Assembly (NCBI RefSeq): GCF_022213955.1
Contig: NZ_JAKNTW010000005.1
Coordinates: 186,001-250,000, forward strand
DNA: 64,000 nucleotides
Origin: Dolomitihabitans soli
GTDB lineage: Bacteria; Actinomycetota; Actinomycetes; Streptosporangiales; Streptosporangiaceae
Direction of reading: 5' to 3'
Position numbers and translations under genes: made by a program. The notes under the pieces were generated by a model. The model had not been told where the DNA came from. It was given only the letters and a program-made list of their open reading frames with translations, and searched no databases. This document shows, piece by piece, positions 55,442 through 63,866 of the stretch (within the stretch, counting starts at the first letter, position 1; each line of letters starts with the position of its first letter).

Positions 55442-56473
55442 GTGAATCCCGCCGACTCCACGTTCCTGCGCGCCTGCCGCCGTCAGCCCGTCGAGCACAC
55501 CCCGGTGTGGTTCATGCGCCAGGCCGGCCGTTCGCTTCCCGAGTACCTCGCCGTGCGCGAGGGCGTGCCGATGCTCACCGCATGTGCCACGCCCGACCTG
55601 ATCGTGGAGATCACGATGCAGCCGGTGCGCCGTTACGGCGTCGACGCGGCCATCTTCTTCAGCGACATCGTGGTGCCGCTGAAGGCGATCGGGGTCGACC
55701 TCGACATCAAGCCCGGCGTCGGCCCGGTGATCGCCGACCCGATCAGGTCGCCCGAGGCGCTCGCCGTGCTCCGCGACCTCGAACCGGGCGACGTGCCCTA
55801 CGTCACCGAGGCGATCGGGTCCCTGGTCAAGGAGCTCGGCGAGGTGCCGCTGATCGGCTTCGCCGGTGCGCCGTTCACGCTGGCGTCCTACCTCATCGAG
55901 GGCGGCCCGTCGAAGAACCACGACCACACCAAGGCCATGATGTACGGCCGGCCCGACCTGTGGCACGCGCTGATGACGCGCCTGACCGACATCACGCTGG
56001 CCTACCTGCGCGTCCAGGCCGCGGCGGGCGCGTCGGCGCTGCAGCTCTTCGACTCCTGGGTCGGCGCGGTGGCCCCCGACGACTACCGCACCTTCGTGCT
56101 GCCCCACACCAGCCGGATCTTCGCCGGTCTGGCCGATCTGGGCGTGCCCCGCATTCACTTCGGGGTGGGCACGGGCGAGCTGCTCGGCCTGCTCGGCGAG
56201 GCGGGCGCCGACGTGGTCGGCGTCGACTGGCGGGTGCCGCTGGACGAGGCCGCCCGCCGGGTCGGTCCCGGCAGGGCGCTGCAGGGCAACCTCGACCCCG
56301 CGATCCTGCTGGCCCCGTGGGAGGTCGTCGCGCCGCGCGCCCGCGACATCCTGGCCAGGGGCCGGGCCGCCGAGGGGCACGTGTTCAACCTCGGGCACGG
56401 CGTGCTGCCCAGCACCGACCCCGACCAGCTCGCCCGCCTCACCGCCCTGGTCCACGAGGAGTCCGCCCGCTGA
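55442..56473 (+). CDS. hemE: Uroporphyrinogen decarboxylase
   Basis: A 343-aa TIM-barrel enzyme converting uroporphyrinogen III to coproporphyrinogen III. Signatures are clear: [15 protein letters not shown] (about 18-32), [29 protein letters not shown], and [15 protein letters not shown] near the C-terminus. Start GTG 55442 gives [14 protein letters not shown]; the in-frame extension to 55358 is not typical of the family. Its TGA stop and the stop of the convergent DUF4349 gene together form the palindrome TGATCA. Confidence 0.95.
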   Translation: MNPADSTFLRACRRQPVEHTPVWFMRQAGRSLPEYLAVREGVPMLTACATPDLIVEITMQPVRRYGVDAAIFFSDIVVPLKAIGVDLDIKPGVGPVIADPIRSPEALAVLRDLEPGDVPYVTEAIGSLVKELGEVPLIGFAGAPFTLASYLIEGGPSKNHDHTKAMMYGRPDLWHALMTRLTDITLAYLRVQAAAGASALQLFDSWVGAVAPDDYRTFVLPHTSRIFAGLADLGVPRIHFGVGTGELLGLLGEAGADVVGVDWRVPLDEAARRVGPGRALQGNLDPAILLAPWEVVAPRARDILARGRAAEGHVFNLGHGVLPSTDPDQLARLTALVHEESAR

Positions 56474-57484
56474 TCACTCGGTGTCCGGCGCCCCGGCCGT
56501 CACCGGCTCGCGAGCGGCGGCGGGAGCAGGGGCGGCGGGAGCGGGACGCCGCCGCCTGTACCGGCGCACGATCACGAGCGTCACGAGCGCCAGCGGGATG
56601 ATCAAGATCATCCACGGGAGCAGCGCGCCCAGGACGGCCAGCACCACCTTCCCGAAGCCGACCAGTGCGCTCCAGCCGGCGGCGAGACCGCCGGCGAAGC
56701 CGTCCGCGACGGGCTCGGGTGTGGGCCTGGCGGTGGCCGGGCCGACCAGGCGCAGGGTCAGGGTGGCCATGCTGGTCTGCCCGGCCAGCGACTTCTGCCG
56801 CGCCTGCAGCGACTCCAGCTCCGCCTCCCGGTTGTTGATCTCCCGCTCGACCTCCAGCACCTCGCCGATCGTGTCGGCCCTCTTGAGCAGCGTCCGCAGC
56901 GACTCGAGGGCCGACACCGCCGACTTCAGCCGGGCGCCGACGTCGGCGACCTCCTCGGTGACGTCCTCGGTGCCCTGCTCGATCGACATCCGGGTGCCGA
57001 GTTCCTTGCCCAGCCGCCCCAGCACGCCCTGGTACGCCACCGGCGGGATCTTGAAGATCAGCTTGGCGGAGCCCCTGCCGTTCCTGGCGGAGTTCGACTC
57101 CTCCCGCGCGAGGTAGCCCTGCGCGGCGGTGACGATCTGCTTGGCCTTCTCCGCCGCCGCCGTGACGTCCGTGGCCCGCACGGTCATCTCGGAGACGTAG
57201 ATGATCGACCGCGCCTCCAGGGTGATCTCGACGGCCTTCTCCGTCTCATCTGCGGCCTTGGCCGATTGGGAGGCCCTCGGCTGTGGCTGGGCGGAGGTGC
57301 TTTGACGCTCGGCGTTCCCGGAGGTGTACTCCCGATCGCCCTTCGCGTTCTCCTGAGCCAGCGAGACCGGCGCCGCCTCGTCCGAGGCCGCCGTCCCGCT
57401 CTCGCCCCCGCCGCAGGCCGTCGCGAGCAGTGCCGCCGCGGCCAGGGACAGAGCGAGGCGCGCGCCGTACCTGTATGTGTTCAT
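56474..57484 (-). CDS. DUF4349 domain-containing lipoprotein
   Basis: A 336-aa lipoprotein: signal peptide with lipobox LATAC (Cys about 24), a Ser/Gln-rich linker, DUF4349 (about 85-265) with long coiled-coil-prone helices (LKRADTIGEVLEVEREINNREAELESLQAR in pieces), a C-terminal TM (about 285-310) and an RRYRRRRP tail. DUF4349 proteins are envelope proteins of unknown function, possibly anchored at both ends. Divergent from cgoX. Confidence 0.88.
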   Translation of the reverse strand: MNTYRYGARLALSLAAAALLATACGGGESGTAASDEAAPVSLAQENAKGDREYTSGNAERQSTSAQPQPRASQSAKAADETEKAVEITLEARSIIYVSEMTVRATDVTAAAEKAKQIVTAAQGYLAREESNSARNGRGSAKLIFKIPPVAYQGVLGRLGKELGTRMSIEQGTEDVTEEVADVGARLKSAVSALESLRTLLKRADTIGEVLEVEREINNREAELESLQARQKSLAGQTSMATLTLRLVGPATARPTPEPVADGFAGGLAAGWSALVGFGKVVLAVLGALLPWMILIIPLALVTLVIVRRYRRRRPAPAAPAPAAAREPVTAGAPDTE

Positions 57485-57609
57485 GCCCTCATTGACGGAA
57501 GCCGGGGGCGGCGCGTTTGATCCGGCGCGTCACGATGACATCACGTTCGGAGCGCCCGCGACACGCGGCGGGAGGGCGGTCCGGCGGGGTGGGCGGGGCC
57601 GGGTGGCGG

Positions 57610-57615
57610 TAGCGT
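57610..57615 (+). promoter_or_regulatory. Candidate -10 element (TAGCGT) for cgoX-chdC, leaderless
   Basis: TAGCGT ends 8 bp before the ATG at 57624. Confidence 0.35.
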
Positions 57616-57623
57616 CGGGTGGC

Positions 57624-59063
57624 ATGGAAGGGAATCGGCGGCATGTGGTGGTCGTCGGCGGCGGGATCGCCGGCCTCGCCGCTGCCTGGTACCTGCGGCA
57701 GGCCGGCGGCGACACGCTTCGCGTGACGATCCTTGAGGGGTCGCCCAGGATCGGCGGGAAGCTGTGCGCGAGCGAGGTGGCCGGGCTGGCCGTCGACGTG
57801 GGCGCGGAGGCGATGCTGGCCCGGCGGCCGGAGGGCAAGGAACTGGCCCGGCTGGTCGGCCTCGGTGACGACCTCGTCTACCCGGGCACCACCCGGTCGG
57901 CGATCTACAGCAGGGGCGGGCTGCGCGACATGCCGAAGGGCCAGGTGCTGGGCGTGCCGTCCGACCTGGCGGCGCTCGGCAGGACCGGCATCCTCAGCCC
58001 GGCCGGGCTCGGCAGGGTGGCGCTCGACCAGGTACTGCCGCCCACGATGATCACCGGCGACGTGTCGGTGGCCGCCTACATCCGGGCGCGGATGGGCGGC
58101 GAGGTCGTCGATCGGCTGATCGAGCCCATGCTCGGCGGTGTGTACGCGGGCCGGGCCGAGACCCTCTCGCTCGACGCGACCATGCCGAGGATCGCCGCCG
58201 TGGCCAGGTCGGAGCGTTCACTCCTGACCGCCGCCAAGGCGATCACCGCCGAGACGCCCGAGGGCGCGGGCCCGGTCTTCACCACCCTGCGCGGCGGCAT
58301 GGGCAGCCTGCCGGACGCCGTGGCCGCCGCCTCGGGCGCGGAGATCAGGACCGGCGTGACCGTCCGCGAGCTGCTCCGCGCCGAGTCGGGCTGGCGGCTG
58401 GTCACCGGTCCGGTGCCCCGGCCGGAGACCGTGACGGCCGACGCCGTGGTGATCGCCGTCCCCGGCCCCGCCGCGAGCAGGCTGCTGGCCGCCGAGGCGC
58501 CCGCGGCCGCCACCGAGCTGGCCAGGATCGAGTACGCCAGCATGGCCATCGTCACCCTCGCCTACCCGCGCGCCGCCTTCCCCGAGCCGCCCACCGGCAG
58601 CGGCTACCTGGTGCCGCCCGTGGAGGGCCGCCCGGTCAAGGCCGCCACGTTCAGCTCCGTCAAGTGGCCGCACCTCGCCGAGGCCGACCCGAACGTGATC
58701 GCGCTGCGCTGCTCGGTCGGCAGGATCGGCGAGGAGCACGTCCTCCAGCGCGACGACGCGGAGCTGGTCGCGCTGGTCATGACCGAGATGTCCGAGATCA
58801 TGGGGGTCCGCGGGTTGCCCATGGACAGCCGGGTCACCCGCTGGGGCGGCGCCCTCCCGCAGTACGAGGTGGGCCACCTCGACCGCGTGGCGAGGGTCCG
58901 CGCGGCGGTGGCTGGCCTGCCGGGGCTCGCGGTCTGCGGGGCGGCCTACGACGGGCTGGGCGTGCCCGCCTGCGTCGCGGGCGCGCGCAGCGCCGCCGCC
59001 CGGGTGATGGACCACCTGGATCCCACGCGAGAATGGCAGTCGGTGGGTTCACCGACGAGATGA
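57624..59063 (+). CDS. cgoX: Coproporphyrinogen III oxidase (HemY/HemG-type flavoprotein)
   Basis: A 479-aa FAD enzyme that oxidises coproporphyrinogen III to coproporphyrin III in the actinobacterial heme pathway. FAD-binding Rossmann motif [17 protein letters not shown] (about 8-24) at the N-terminus; C-terminal FAD contact [21 protein letters not shown] (in pieces, about 430-450). Frequently annotated as protoporphyrinogen oxidase, but with chdC downstream and cpfC present the coproporphyrin reaction is expected. chdC follows 13 bp later, so the pair is one transcript. Confidence 0.94.
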   Translation: MEGNRRHVVVVGGGIAGLAAAWYLRQAGGDTLRVTILEGSPRIGGKLCASEVAGLAVDVGAEAMLARRPEGKELARLVGLGDDLVYPGTTRSAIYSRGGLRDMPKGQVLGVPSDLAALGRTGILSPAGLGRVALDQVLPPTMITGDVSVAAYIRARMGGEVVDRLIEPMLGGVYAGRAETLSLDATMPRIAAVARSERSLLTAAKAITAETPEGAGPVFTTLRGGMGSLPDAVAAASGAEIRTGVTVRELLRAESGWRLVTGPVPRPETVTADAVVIAVPGPAASRLLAAEAPAAATELARIEYASMAIVTLAYPRAAFPEPPTGSGYLVPPVEGRPVKAATFSSVKWPHLAEADPNVIALRCSVGRIGEEHVLQRDDAELVALVMTEMSEIMGVRGLPMDSRVTRWGGALPQYEVGHLDRVARVRAAVAGLPGLAVCGAAYDGLGVPACVAGARSAAARVMDHLDPTREWQSVGSPTR

Positions 59064-59076
59064 TCGAGGGGTAACG

Positions 59077-59781
59077 ATGGCAGGCGACGGCGAGGCACGG
59101 CCCAAGGCGCGAGACCTGAACCAGGTGATCCGCTACACGATGTGGTCGGTCTTCAAGCTGCGCGGGCACTGCGAGGGGGACCGGGAGCGGATGGCCGCGG
59201 AGGTCGCCGACCTGCTCGCCCAGGTGGCCGAGAAGGACGTGGTGACCAGGGGCTGTTACGACGTGGCCGGGTTCCGCGCCGACGCGGACTTCATGTTCTG
59301 GTGGCACGCGCCGGCCGCCGAGGACCTCCAGGAGGTCTACTCCCGCTTCCGCCGTACCGACCTCGGGCTGCGCTGCGAGCCGGTCTGGTCGGCGATGGCG
59401 CTGCACCGGCCGGCGGAGTTCAACAAGTCGCACGTGCCGGCCTTCCTCGCGGACGAGGAGCCGCGGGCCTACGTGAGCGTCTATCCCTTCGTCCGCTCCC
59501 TGGAGTGGTATCTGCTCGACGACGCCGAGCGCCGCACGATGCTCGCCGAGCACGGCCTGATGGCCAGGGAGTACCCCGACGTGCGGGCCAACACGGTGGC
59601 CTGCTTCGCGCTGAACGACTTCGAGTGGATGCTCGCCTTCGAGGCCGACGAGCTGCACCGGATCGTCGACCTCATGCGTCATCTGCGCGCGGCCAAGGCC
59701 CGTGCGCACACCCGGGTCGAGATTCCCTTCTACACCGGCGTCCGCAAGCCGGTCGGCGAGCTCATCGCGGGACTTCCGTAA
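59077..59781 (+). CDS. chdC: Coproheme decarboxylase (HemQ)
   Basis: A 234-aa protein of the chlorite dismutase superfamily that converts Fe-coproporphyrin III (coproheme) to heme b using H2O2. Family marks: [12 protein letters not shown] at the N-terminus, FMFWWHAP, and [14 protein letters not shown] (about 138-151) carrying the Tyr that becomes the reaction radical in studied homologues; [21 protein letters not shown] near the end. It completes the pathway that starts with hemE in this window. Confidence 0.94.
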   Translation: MAGDGEARPKARDLNQVIRYTMWSVFKLRGHCEGDRERMAAEVADLLAQVAEKDVVTRGCYDVAGFRADADFMFWWHAPAAEDLQEVYSRFRRTDLGLRCEPVWSAMALHRPAEFNKSHVPAFLADEEPRAYVSVYPFVRSLEWYLLDDAERRTMLAEHGLMAREYPDVRANTVACFALNDFEWMLAFEADELHRIVDLMRHLRAAKARAHTRVEIPFYTGVRKPVGELIAGLP

Positions 59782-59789
59782 ACGGTTGA

Positions 59790-59823
59790 CGCCGTCATCC
59801 GGGTCGTTGCAGGATGACGCGGC
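59790..59823 (+). terminator. Hairpin after chdC
   Basis: GTCATCC (59794-59800) pairs with GGATGAC (59812-59818), extended by CGCC/GGCG with a 2-nt bulge. Confidence 0.5.
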
Positions 59824-59879
59824 GGGGCGTGCGCCGGACGGGGGGTCCGGTCGCCTCGGCGAGGTGCCGCCCTGCCGGG

Positions 59880-59940
59880 TGTCGAAATAGGCGATATCTC
59901 GTCATTCGTTTATCATAATTAGGGAAAATCCCCTGTCTTA
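59880..59940 (+). promoter_or_regulatory. AT-rich promoter-like region
   Basis: About 60 bp much poorer in G+C than the rest of the window (ATATCTCGTCATTC, TTTATCATAATTAG), ending at the start of the next gene. TATCAT and CATAAT could act as -10 elements. Confidence 0.45.
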
Positions 59941-60651
59941 GTGAGGCAATGGGTGAAAACGGGCGGAAGTGTGGCACGGTCCACGCGGCGGAAGGGGCGT
60001 CGCCGCAAGAAGCGGAGCCGATCGTGGGTGGGGGAGGGCGCGGTCGGCCTGGCCACGCTCGCCGTACTGGGGCTGGTGGTGGCCGGGCCGCTGCTCGGCC
60101 GGGACGAGCGACCCCCTGAGCGGGCTGTGGCGGAGCCGGGGCCGCAGGCGGACCGTGCGCCGGTGGTGGCCGCCGACGCGGGCCGGGTGATCCAGGAGCC
60201 CGCCGAACCGGCGAAGCAGAAGTCTCCGGAGCAGGCGAAGCAGGAGCCGGAGAAGCAGGAGTCCGCGAAGAAGCCCGCCGCGAAGAAGGCGAAGCCGAAG
60301 AAGGCCAAGGACGTCGAGGACGAGGCGTCCGGCGAGTCCAAGCACACGGACGCCGGTGCCGTGGAGTATCTGCGCAGGACGAAGGACAAGGCGTCCAGCC
60401 GGGTCAAGGACGTCCGCTCGGTCGGCGGCTATCTGCGGATATATACGGATCTGCCGCAGTCGGCGGACAACTCCAGCCAGGCGATCGAGCTGTGCCAGCG
60501 CGGCCTGCGCTACCTCATCGAGGAGCAGGGCGTCCCCGACCCGGTCGTCTTCGTGCAGGCCGAGTTCGGCGAGAACGGCAACCCGGTCATCGCCAACATC
60601 CTCGGCCCCGCGGACGAGAACTGCCGGGTCACCTACCCAGAGCCGGGGTGA
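59941..60651 (+). CDS. Membrane-anchored hypothetical protein with Lys-rich stalk
   Basis: Up to 236 aa. N-terminal very basic stretch (RRKGRRRKKRSR), TM (about 33-52), a Glu/Lys/Pro/Ala stalk of about 70 residues (KKPAAKKAKPKKAK) and a C-terminal extracellular domain (about 140-236; VGGYLRIYTDLPQSADNSSQ in pieces) with two Cys (ELCQ, ENCRV) able to form a disulfide. Function unknown. GTG 59941 or GTG 59971 could be the start; the latter begins VARSTRRKGRR. The TGA stop abuts a 61-bp tandem repeat. Confidence 0.7.
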   Translation: MRQWVKTGGSVARSTRRKGRRRKKRSRSWVGEGAVGLATLAVLGLVVAGPLLGRDERPPERAVAEPGPQADRAPVVAADAGRVIQEPAEPAKQKSPEQAKQEPEKQESAKKPAAKKAKPKKAKDVEDEASGESKHTDAGAVEYLRRTKDKASSRVKDVRSVGGYLRIYTDLPQSADNSSQAIELCQRGLRYLIEEQGVPDPVVFVQAEFGENGNPVIANILGPADENCRVTYPEPG

Positions 60652-60797
60652 CCCCTACCGCACCCGGACCCTGGTGGTGGTGCCCATGACCACCCAGCCC
60701 GTCGAGGGGCGGCCCCTACCGCACCCGGACCCTGGTGGTGGTGGCCATGACCACTCAGCCCGTCGAGGGGCGGCCCCTACCGCACCCGGACCCTGGT
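60652..60797 (-). repeat. 61-bp tandem repeat, 2.4 copies
   Basis: Units at 60652-60712 and 60713-60773 are nearly identical; a third copy runs 60774-60797. On the minus strand the shared part encodes the last codons and the TAG stop of the small gene at 60777-60980 (TRVRVR then stop), so the array looks like repeated copies of that gene's 3' end. Confidence 0.92.
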
Positions 60798-60980
60798 CTT
60801 GCCGCATCGGGAGCAGCGTTGGACGACCACCCGTCCGATGGTCTCGACGCTCTTCCACCTGTGACGCAGATGCACTTGTCCCCACACCGCGACCGTCACC
60901 CGGCGTGCGTCGACGCGCACGCTCAGTAGTCGGTGTACCCTGCGGAGGCGCTCCTGCAACCCCGTTTCCGGCCGGCTCAC
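60777..60980 (-). CDS. Small CxxC protein, downstream of msrB
   Basis: A 67-aa basic protein: MSRPETGLQERLRRVHRL, then HLRHRW and QRCSRCGKTRVRVR. The HxxW...CxxCGK pattern resembles small actinobacterial zinc-ribbon-like proteins. Its GTG start overlaps the TGA of the preceding 71-aa gene (GTGA), and that gene follows msrB by 4 bp, which supports translation. The 3' end is the source of the 61-bp repeat array. Confidence 0.5.
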   Translation of the reverse strand: MSRPETGLQERLRRVHRLLSVRVDARRVTVAVWGQVHLRHRWKSVETIGRVVVQRCSRCGKTRVRVR

Positions 60981-61192
60981 GGCTCAGGGGCGCACGTGGC
61001 CGCCGGTTCCCCGGCGGGAGGGCGCAGCGGATCCGGCCGGCCCGCCGGGACGAAATGGGACCAGGCGCGCGGCTCGGGGCGGAGCAGGTCACGTAGGGCA
61101 TCAACGCGGGCGTGCGCCACCCGCCGCGGGACGGCGTCTCCTGACCTGATACCCCGGCTCACCCCGGCTTCCAGCCGGGAGCACCTTGCCAC
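60977..61192 (-). CDS. Small hypothetical protein in the msrB operon
   Basis: A 71-aa protein starting VARCSRLEAGVSRG and containing HARVDALRDLLRPEPRAWSHF, with Pro-rich ends. No domain recognised. It begins 4 bp after the msrB stop and overlaps the next small gene by 4 bp, the signature of an operon. Confidence 0.5.
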   Translation of the reverse strand: MARCSRLEAGVSRGIRSGDAVPRRVAHARVDALRDLLRPEPRAWSHFVPAGRPDPLRPPAGEPAATCAPEP

Positions 61193-61196
61193 ACGA

Positions 61197-61601
61197 CTAG
61201 TCGCCGGTGGGTCGCAGGCGCAGTGACACCGAGTTGATGCAGTACCGGTCGTCCGTGGGGGTCGGATATCCCTCGCCCCGGAAGACGTGGCCCAGGTGCG
61301 AGTCGCATCGGGCGCAGCGCACCTCGGTCCGCACCATGCCCATCGAGGAGTCCTCGATCAGGACCACGGCGTCGGACTCCGAGGGCTCGAAGAACGACGG
61401 CCAGCCGCAGTGGGACTCGAACTTCGTCTGCGAGCGGAACAGTTCGGCGCCGCAGGCACGGCAGGAGTAGACGCCCTCCGTCTTGGTGTCGACGTACTCC
61501 CCGGTGAAGGGACGCTCGGTGCCGGCCTTCCGGAGCACCTGGAACTCCTCAGGCGACAGCTCGACCCGCCACGCGGCATCGCTCTTGACGACTTTTTCCA
61601 T
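61197..61601 (-). CDS. msrB: Peptide-methionine (R)-S-oxide reductase
   Basis: A 134-aa repair enzyme reducing methionine-R-sulfoxide in proteins. All marks are present: CGWPSFF substrate site, zinc ligands CRACG and CARCDSHLGH, and the catalytic Cys in DRYCINSVSLR. Start ATG 61601 gives MEKVVKSDAAWRVEL. Two tiny genes follow on the same strand with 4-bp spacing and 4-bp overlap. Confidence 0.95.
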   Translation of the reverse strand: MEKVVKSDAAWRVELSPEEFQVLRKAGTERPFTGEYVDTKTEGVYSCRACGAELFRSQTKFESHCGWPSFFEPSESDAVVLIEDSSMGMVRTEVRCARCDSHLGHVFRGEGYPTPTDDRYCINSVSLRLRPTGD

Positions 61602-61899
61602 ACCTTCAGGGTACGAGCTGAGCGGGCCAGCTATTTCGCGGGGGAAGCATCCTTTCGCGGGTAATTTGGCGTCTTTGTAAGTGTGGGGGGTGCATGTCAC
61701 CTCCCCAGATGGGTGAGACCGTCCGCCAGGCTGCCCCGGGGAGCGCTGGCCCACGCCCGTGCTGGGCGCCTCCGGAGCGGCCGGTCCAGGCCGCCCGGCA
61801 CGGGTGGTGCGCCAGCACTCCTGCCGGGTATGGCGAGGTGGGCGGCCTAAGAGGTCCGTCCCGTCCGAGCGCCCGGTCCCGCCGCCGGGGAGCTCCGGG

Positions 61900-61934
61900 A
61901 CGGACCCGCCCACCCACGTACGGACCCGCCCACC
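61900..61934 (+). repeat. 20-bp direct repeat before the LigD-type gene
   Basis: ACGGACCCGCCCACC occurs at 61900-61914 and 61920-61934, 20 bp apart, upstream of the candidate -10 TAGGGT. Confidence 0.8.
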
Positions 61935-61937
61935 GCG

Positions 61938-61943
61938 TAGGGT
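61938..61943 (+). promoter_or_regulatory. Candidate -10 element (TAGGGT), leaderless
   Basis: TAGGGT is 6 bp before the ATG at 61950. The spacer CAGAGG is too close to serve as a normal ribosome-binding site. Confidence 0.35.
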
Positions 61944-61949
61944 CAGAGG

Positions 61950-62945
61950 ATGGCTTCGCCGTACATCGAGTTGGAGGTCGGGACGCGGACCGTCAAGGTC
62001 AGCAACCCCGACAAGATCTATTTCCCGGGCATCGGGGCGACCAAGCGCGACCTCGTGGAGTACTACGTCAGCGTCGGCGAGGGCGCGCTCAGAGCGTTGC
62101 GCGATCGGCCGACCTACATCAAGCGGCACCCCGACGGGGTGCTGAACGACGCGATCTACCAGAAACGGCTGCCGCCCAGGCACCCCGACTGGATGCGCAC
62201 GGTCACGGTCACCTTCCCGAGCGGGCGCAAGGCCGACGCGCTCCGCGTCACCGAGGTGGCCGACCTCGCCTACTGCGCCAATCTGGGCACCATCGACTTC
62301 CACCCGTGGCCGGCCCGGGCCGATGACCTCGAGCACCCCGACGAACTGCGCATCGACATCGACCCGCAGCCCGGCACCGGCTTCGAGCAGGCCCGCGAGG
62401 TCGCCTTCGTGGCCCGTGACGTGCTCGGCGAACTGGGCGTCACCGGCTTCCCCAAGACCTCGGGCAGCCGCGGCATCCACATCAACGTCAGGATCGAGCC
62501 GCACTGGGACTTCACAGGCGTACGGCACGCCGCGATCGCCCTGGCCCGCGAGGTGGAGCGCCGGGTGCCCGCGCTGGCGACGACCGCCTGGTGGAAGGAG
62601 GAGCGCGGCGAACGCGTCTTCATCGACTTCAACCAGAACGCCCGTGATCGTACGGTCGCCGCCGCCTACTCGGTGCGCGCCCAGCCGCACGGCCCCGTCT
62701 CCACCCCGCTGACCTGGGAGGAGCTGCGCGACGCCGACCCGCGCGACTTCGACCTCCGCACCGTCCCGGCCCGCTTCGCCGAACTGGGCGACGTGCACGC
62801 GGCCATCGACGACAAGTCGTACTCCATCGACACGCTGGTCGAGTGGTTCACCCGCGACGACCGCGGTGACATGCCCTATCCGCCGAACTATCCGAAGATG
62901 CCCGGCGAACCCAAGCGGGTGCAGCCCAGCAAGGCCCGCGAGTGA
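61950..62945 (+). CDS. ligD: Stand-alone LigD-type polymerase/primase (NHEJ PolDom)
   Basis: A 331-aa archaeo-eukaryotic primase-fold polymerase of the LigD PolDom family: NPDKIYFPG start, YIKRHPDGV, the catalytic DIDPQPG (two Asp, about 127-133) and SGSRGIHI (about 171-178), later Asp in FIDFNQN. These polymerases add nucleotides, preferably ribonucleotides, during end joining or base-excision repair. There is no fused ligase or nuclease domain and no ku gene in the window, so it is either a partner of Ku/LigD encoded elsewhere or a Prim-PolC-like gap-repair enzyme. Confidence 0.92.
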   Translation: MASPYIELEVGTRTVKVSNPDKIYFPGIGATKRDLVEYYVSVGEGALRALRDRPTYIKRHPDGVLNDAIYQKRLPPRHPDWMRTVTVTFPSGRKADALRVTEVADLAYCANLGTIDFHPWPARADDLEHPDELRIDIDPQPGTGFEQAREVAFVARDVLGELGVTGFPKTSGSRGIHINVRIEPHWDFTGVRHAAIALAREVERRVPALATTAWWKEERGERVFIDFNQNARDRTVAAAYSVRAQPHGPVSTPLTWEELRDADPRDFDLRTVPARFAELGDVHAAIDDKSYSIDTLVEWFTRDDRGDMPYPPNYPKMPGEPKRVQPSKARE

Positions 62946-62978
62946 CCGGGCGGCCCGCCGAACCCACGGGCCGCCCGG
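62946..62978. terminator. Terminator after the LigD-type gene
   Basis: A perfect 12-bp stem (62946-62957 with 62967-62978) and 9-nt loop immediately after the stop codon; it also faces the convergent methyltransferase gene. Confidence 0.85.
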
Positions 62979-63033
62979 GTCAGAGGCGCCAGGCCGTCCT
63001 CACCGGGTGGCTCCGGGAGGCAAGGGTCGGCGA

Positions 63034-63792
63034 TCAGGGCCGCACGGCGGCGAGGAGGCGGTTGTCGCCGCGTTGCCACAGCGTGCCCACCTCGGTGAAC
63101 CCGGCGTCGCGGAGCGCGGAAAGGTGGGTGGAGAGCAGCCGGGACTCCGAGCCGTGGTGCGCGGCCGATTCTCGCTGTCCGGCGAGGGCGGCCAGAGCCG
63201 GGTCCTGGCCGACCGCGTCCCACCAGGCGCGCCAGTCTTCCGGGTGGGAGTCCGCGAAGCGCCGCCGAGTCTCCCGCTCGTGTACGGCCAGCTCCAGGGC
63301 GGCCAGCACGGGGGTGGTGTCGTCGACGTCGAGGTGGTCGCCGTTGAGGAACAGCGCGCCGGGCCGCAGGGCCGTGAACAGCTCCGCGTAGACCTCGCGC
63401 AGGTGGGGCTCGGGCAGCCAATGTAGCGCGGTGGTGCTGACCGCGACGTCCGCCGGCCGGTCCAGGCCGAGGGCGCCGGTCCATCCCGGGGTGCGTAGGT
63501 CGACGTCGGCGAAACGCAGGCCGCGCACGTGGGCGTAGCCCGCCTGACCGAGCGAGAGCAGCAGCGGATCGGTGTCGACGGCGACGACGCGGGCCTCGGG
63601 CAACCGGTCGAGCAGCCGTACGGCCAGCGAACCGGGGCCACAGCCAAGGTCGATCACCAGGGGGTCGGGCCGGCCGGCGGCCTCCACGGCGTCGATCAGC
63701 ACGGTGAAGCGGTCCTCCCGGTCAGGCAGGTAGCCCTCCTGCTGGAGGTCCCAGCGGGTGATCCATCCCTCGGCTGTGTCACGGGTGAGCAT
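63034..63792 (-). CDS. Class I SAM-dependent methyltransferase
   Basis: A 252-aa methyltransferase with SAM motif I VIDLGCGPGSLAVRLL (about 47-62), VVAVDTDPLLL (motif II), and VSTTALHWLPEPHLREVY (motif IV region). It fits trans-aconitate methyltransferase-like small-molecule enzymes, but the acceptor is unknown. Start ATG 63792 has AGGAGG 5-6 bp upstream; the ATG at 63810 is before that site. Divergent from a CGNR/ABATE-type regulator, which may control it. Confidence 0.88.
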   Translation of the reverse strand: MLTRDTAEGWITRWDLQQEGYLPDREDRFTVLIDAVEAAGRPDPLVIDLGCGPGSLAVRLLDRLPEARVVAVDTDPLLLSLGQAGYAHVRGLRFADVDLRTPGWTGALGLDRPADVAVSTTALHWLPEPHLREVYAELFTALRPGALFLNGDHLDVDDTTPVLAALELAVHERETRRRFADSHPEDWRAWWDAVGQDPALAALAGQRESAAHHGSESRLLSTHLSALRDAGFTEVGTLWQRGDNRLLAAVRP

Positions 63793-63866
63793 GTGAACCT
63801 CCTGCGTCACTGTCTTCTATACTTTTGCCAGTCACCAACATAGATAGTAAGGATGTAACTGGTCAA

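Larger units (their letters stand above)
61602..61949. other. 348-bp divergent intergenic region
   Basis: Between msrB (minus) and the LigD-type gene (plus). No gene seen. Contains an inverted repeat GGGGTG...CACCTCCCC near 61685-61706 and a 20-bp direct repeat just upstream of the LigD-type start. Confidence 0.5.

Noticed and set aside
54921-55445. Plus-strand frame in the long gap before hemE
   Set aside because: Composition and codon use are unlike neighbours, no ribosome-binding site, no recognisable domain.
60652-60797. Insertion-sequence end or mobile repeat
   Set aside because: No terminal inverted repeats or transposase; the units match the adjacent gene's own 3' end.
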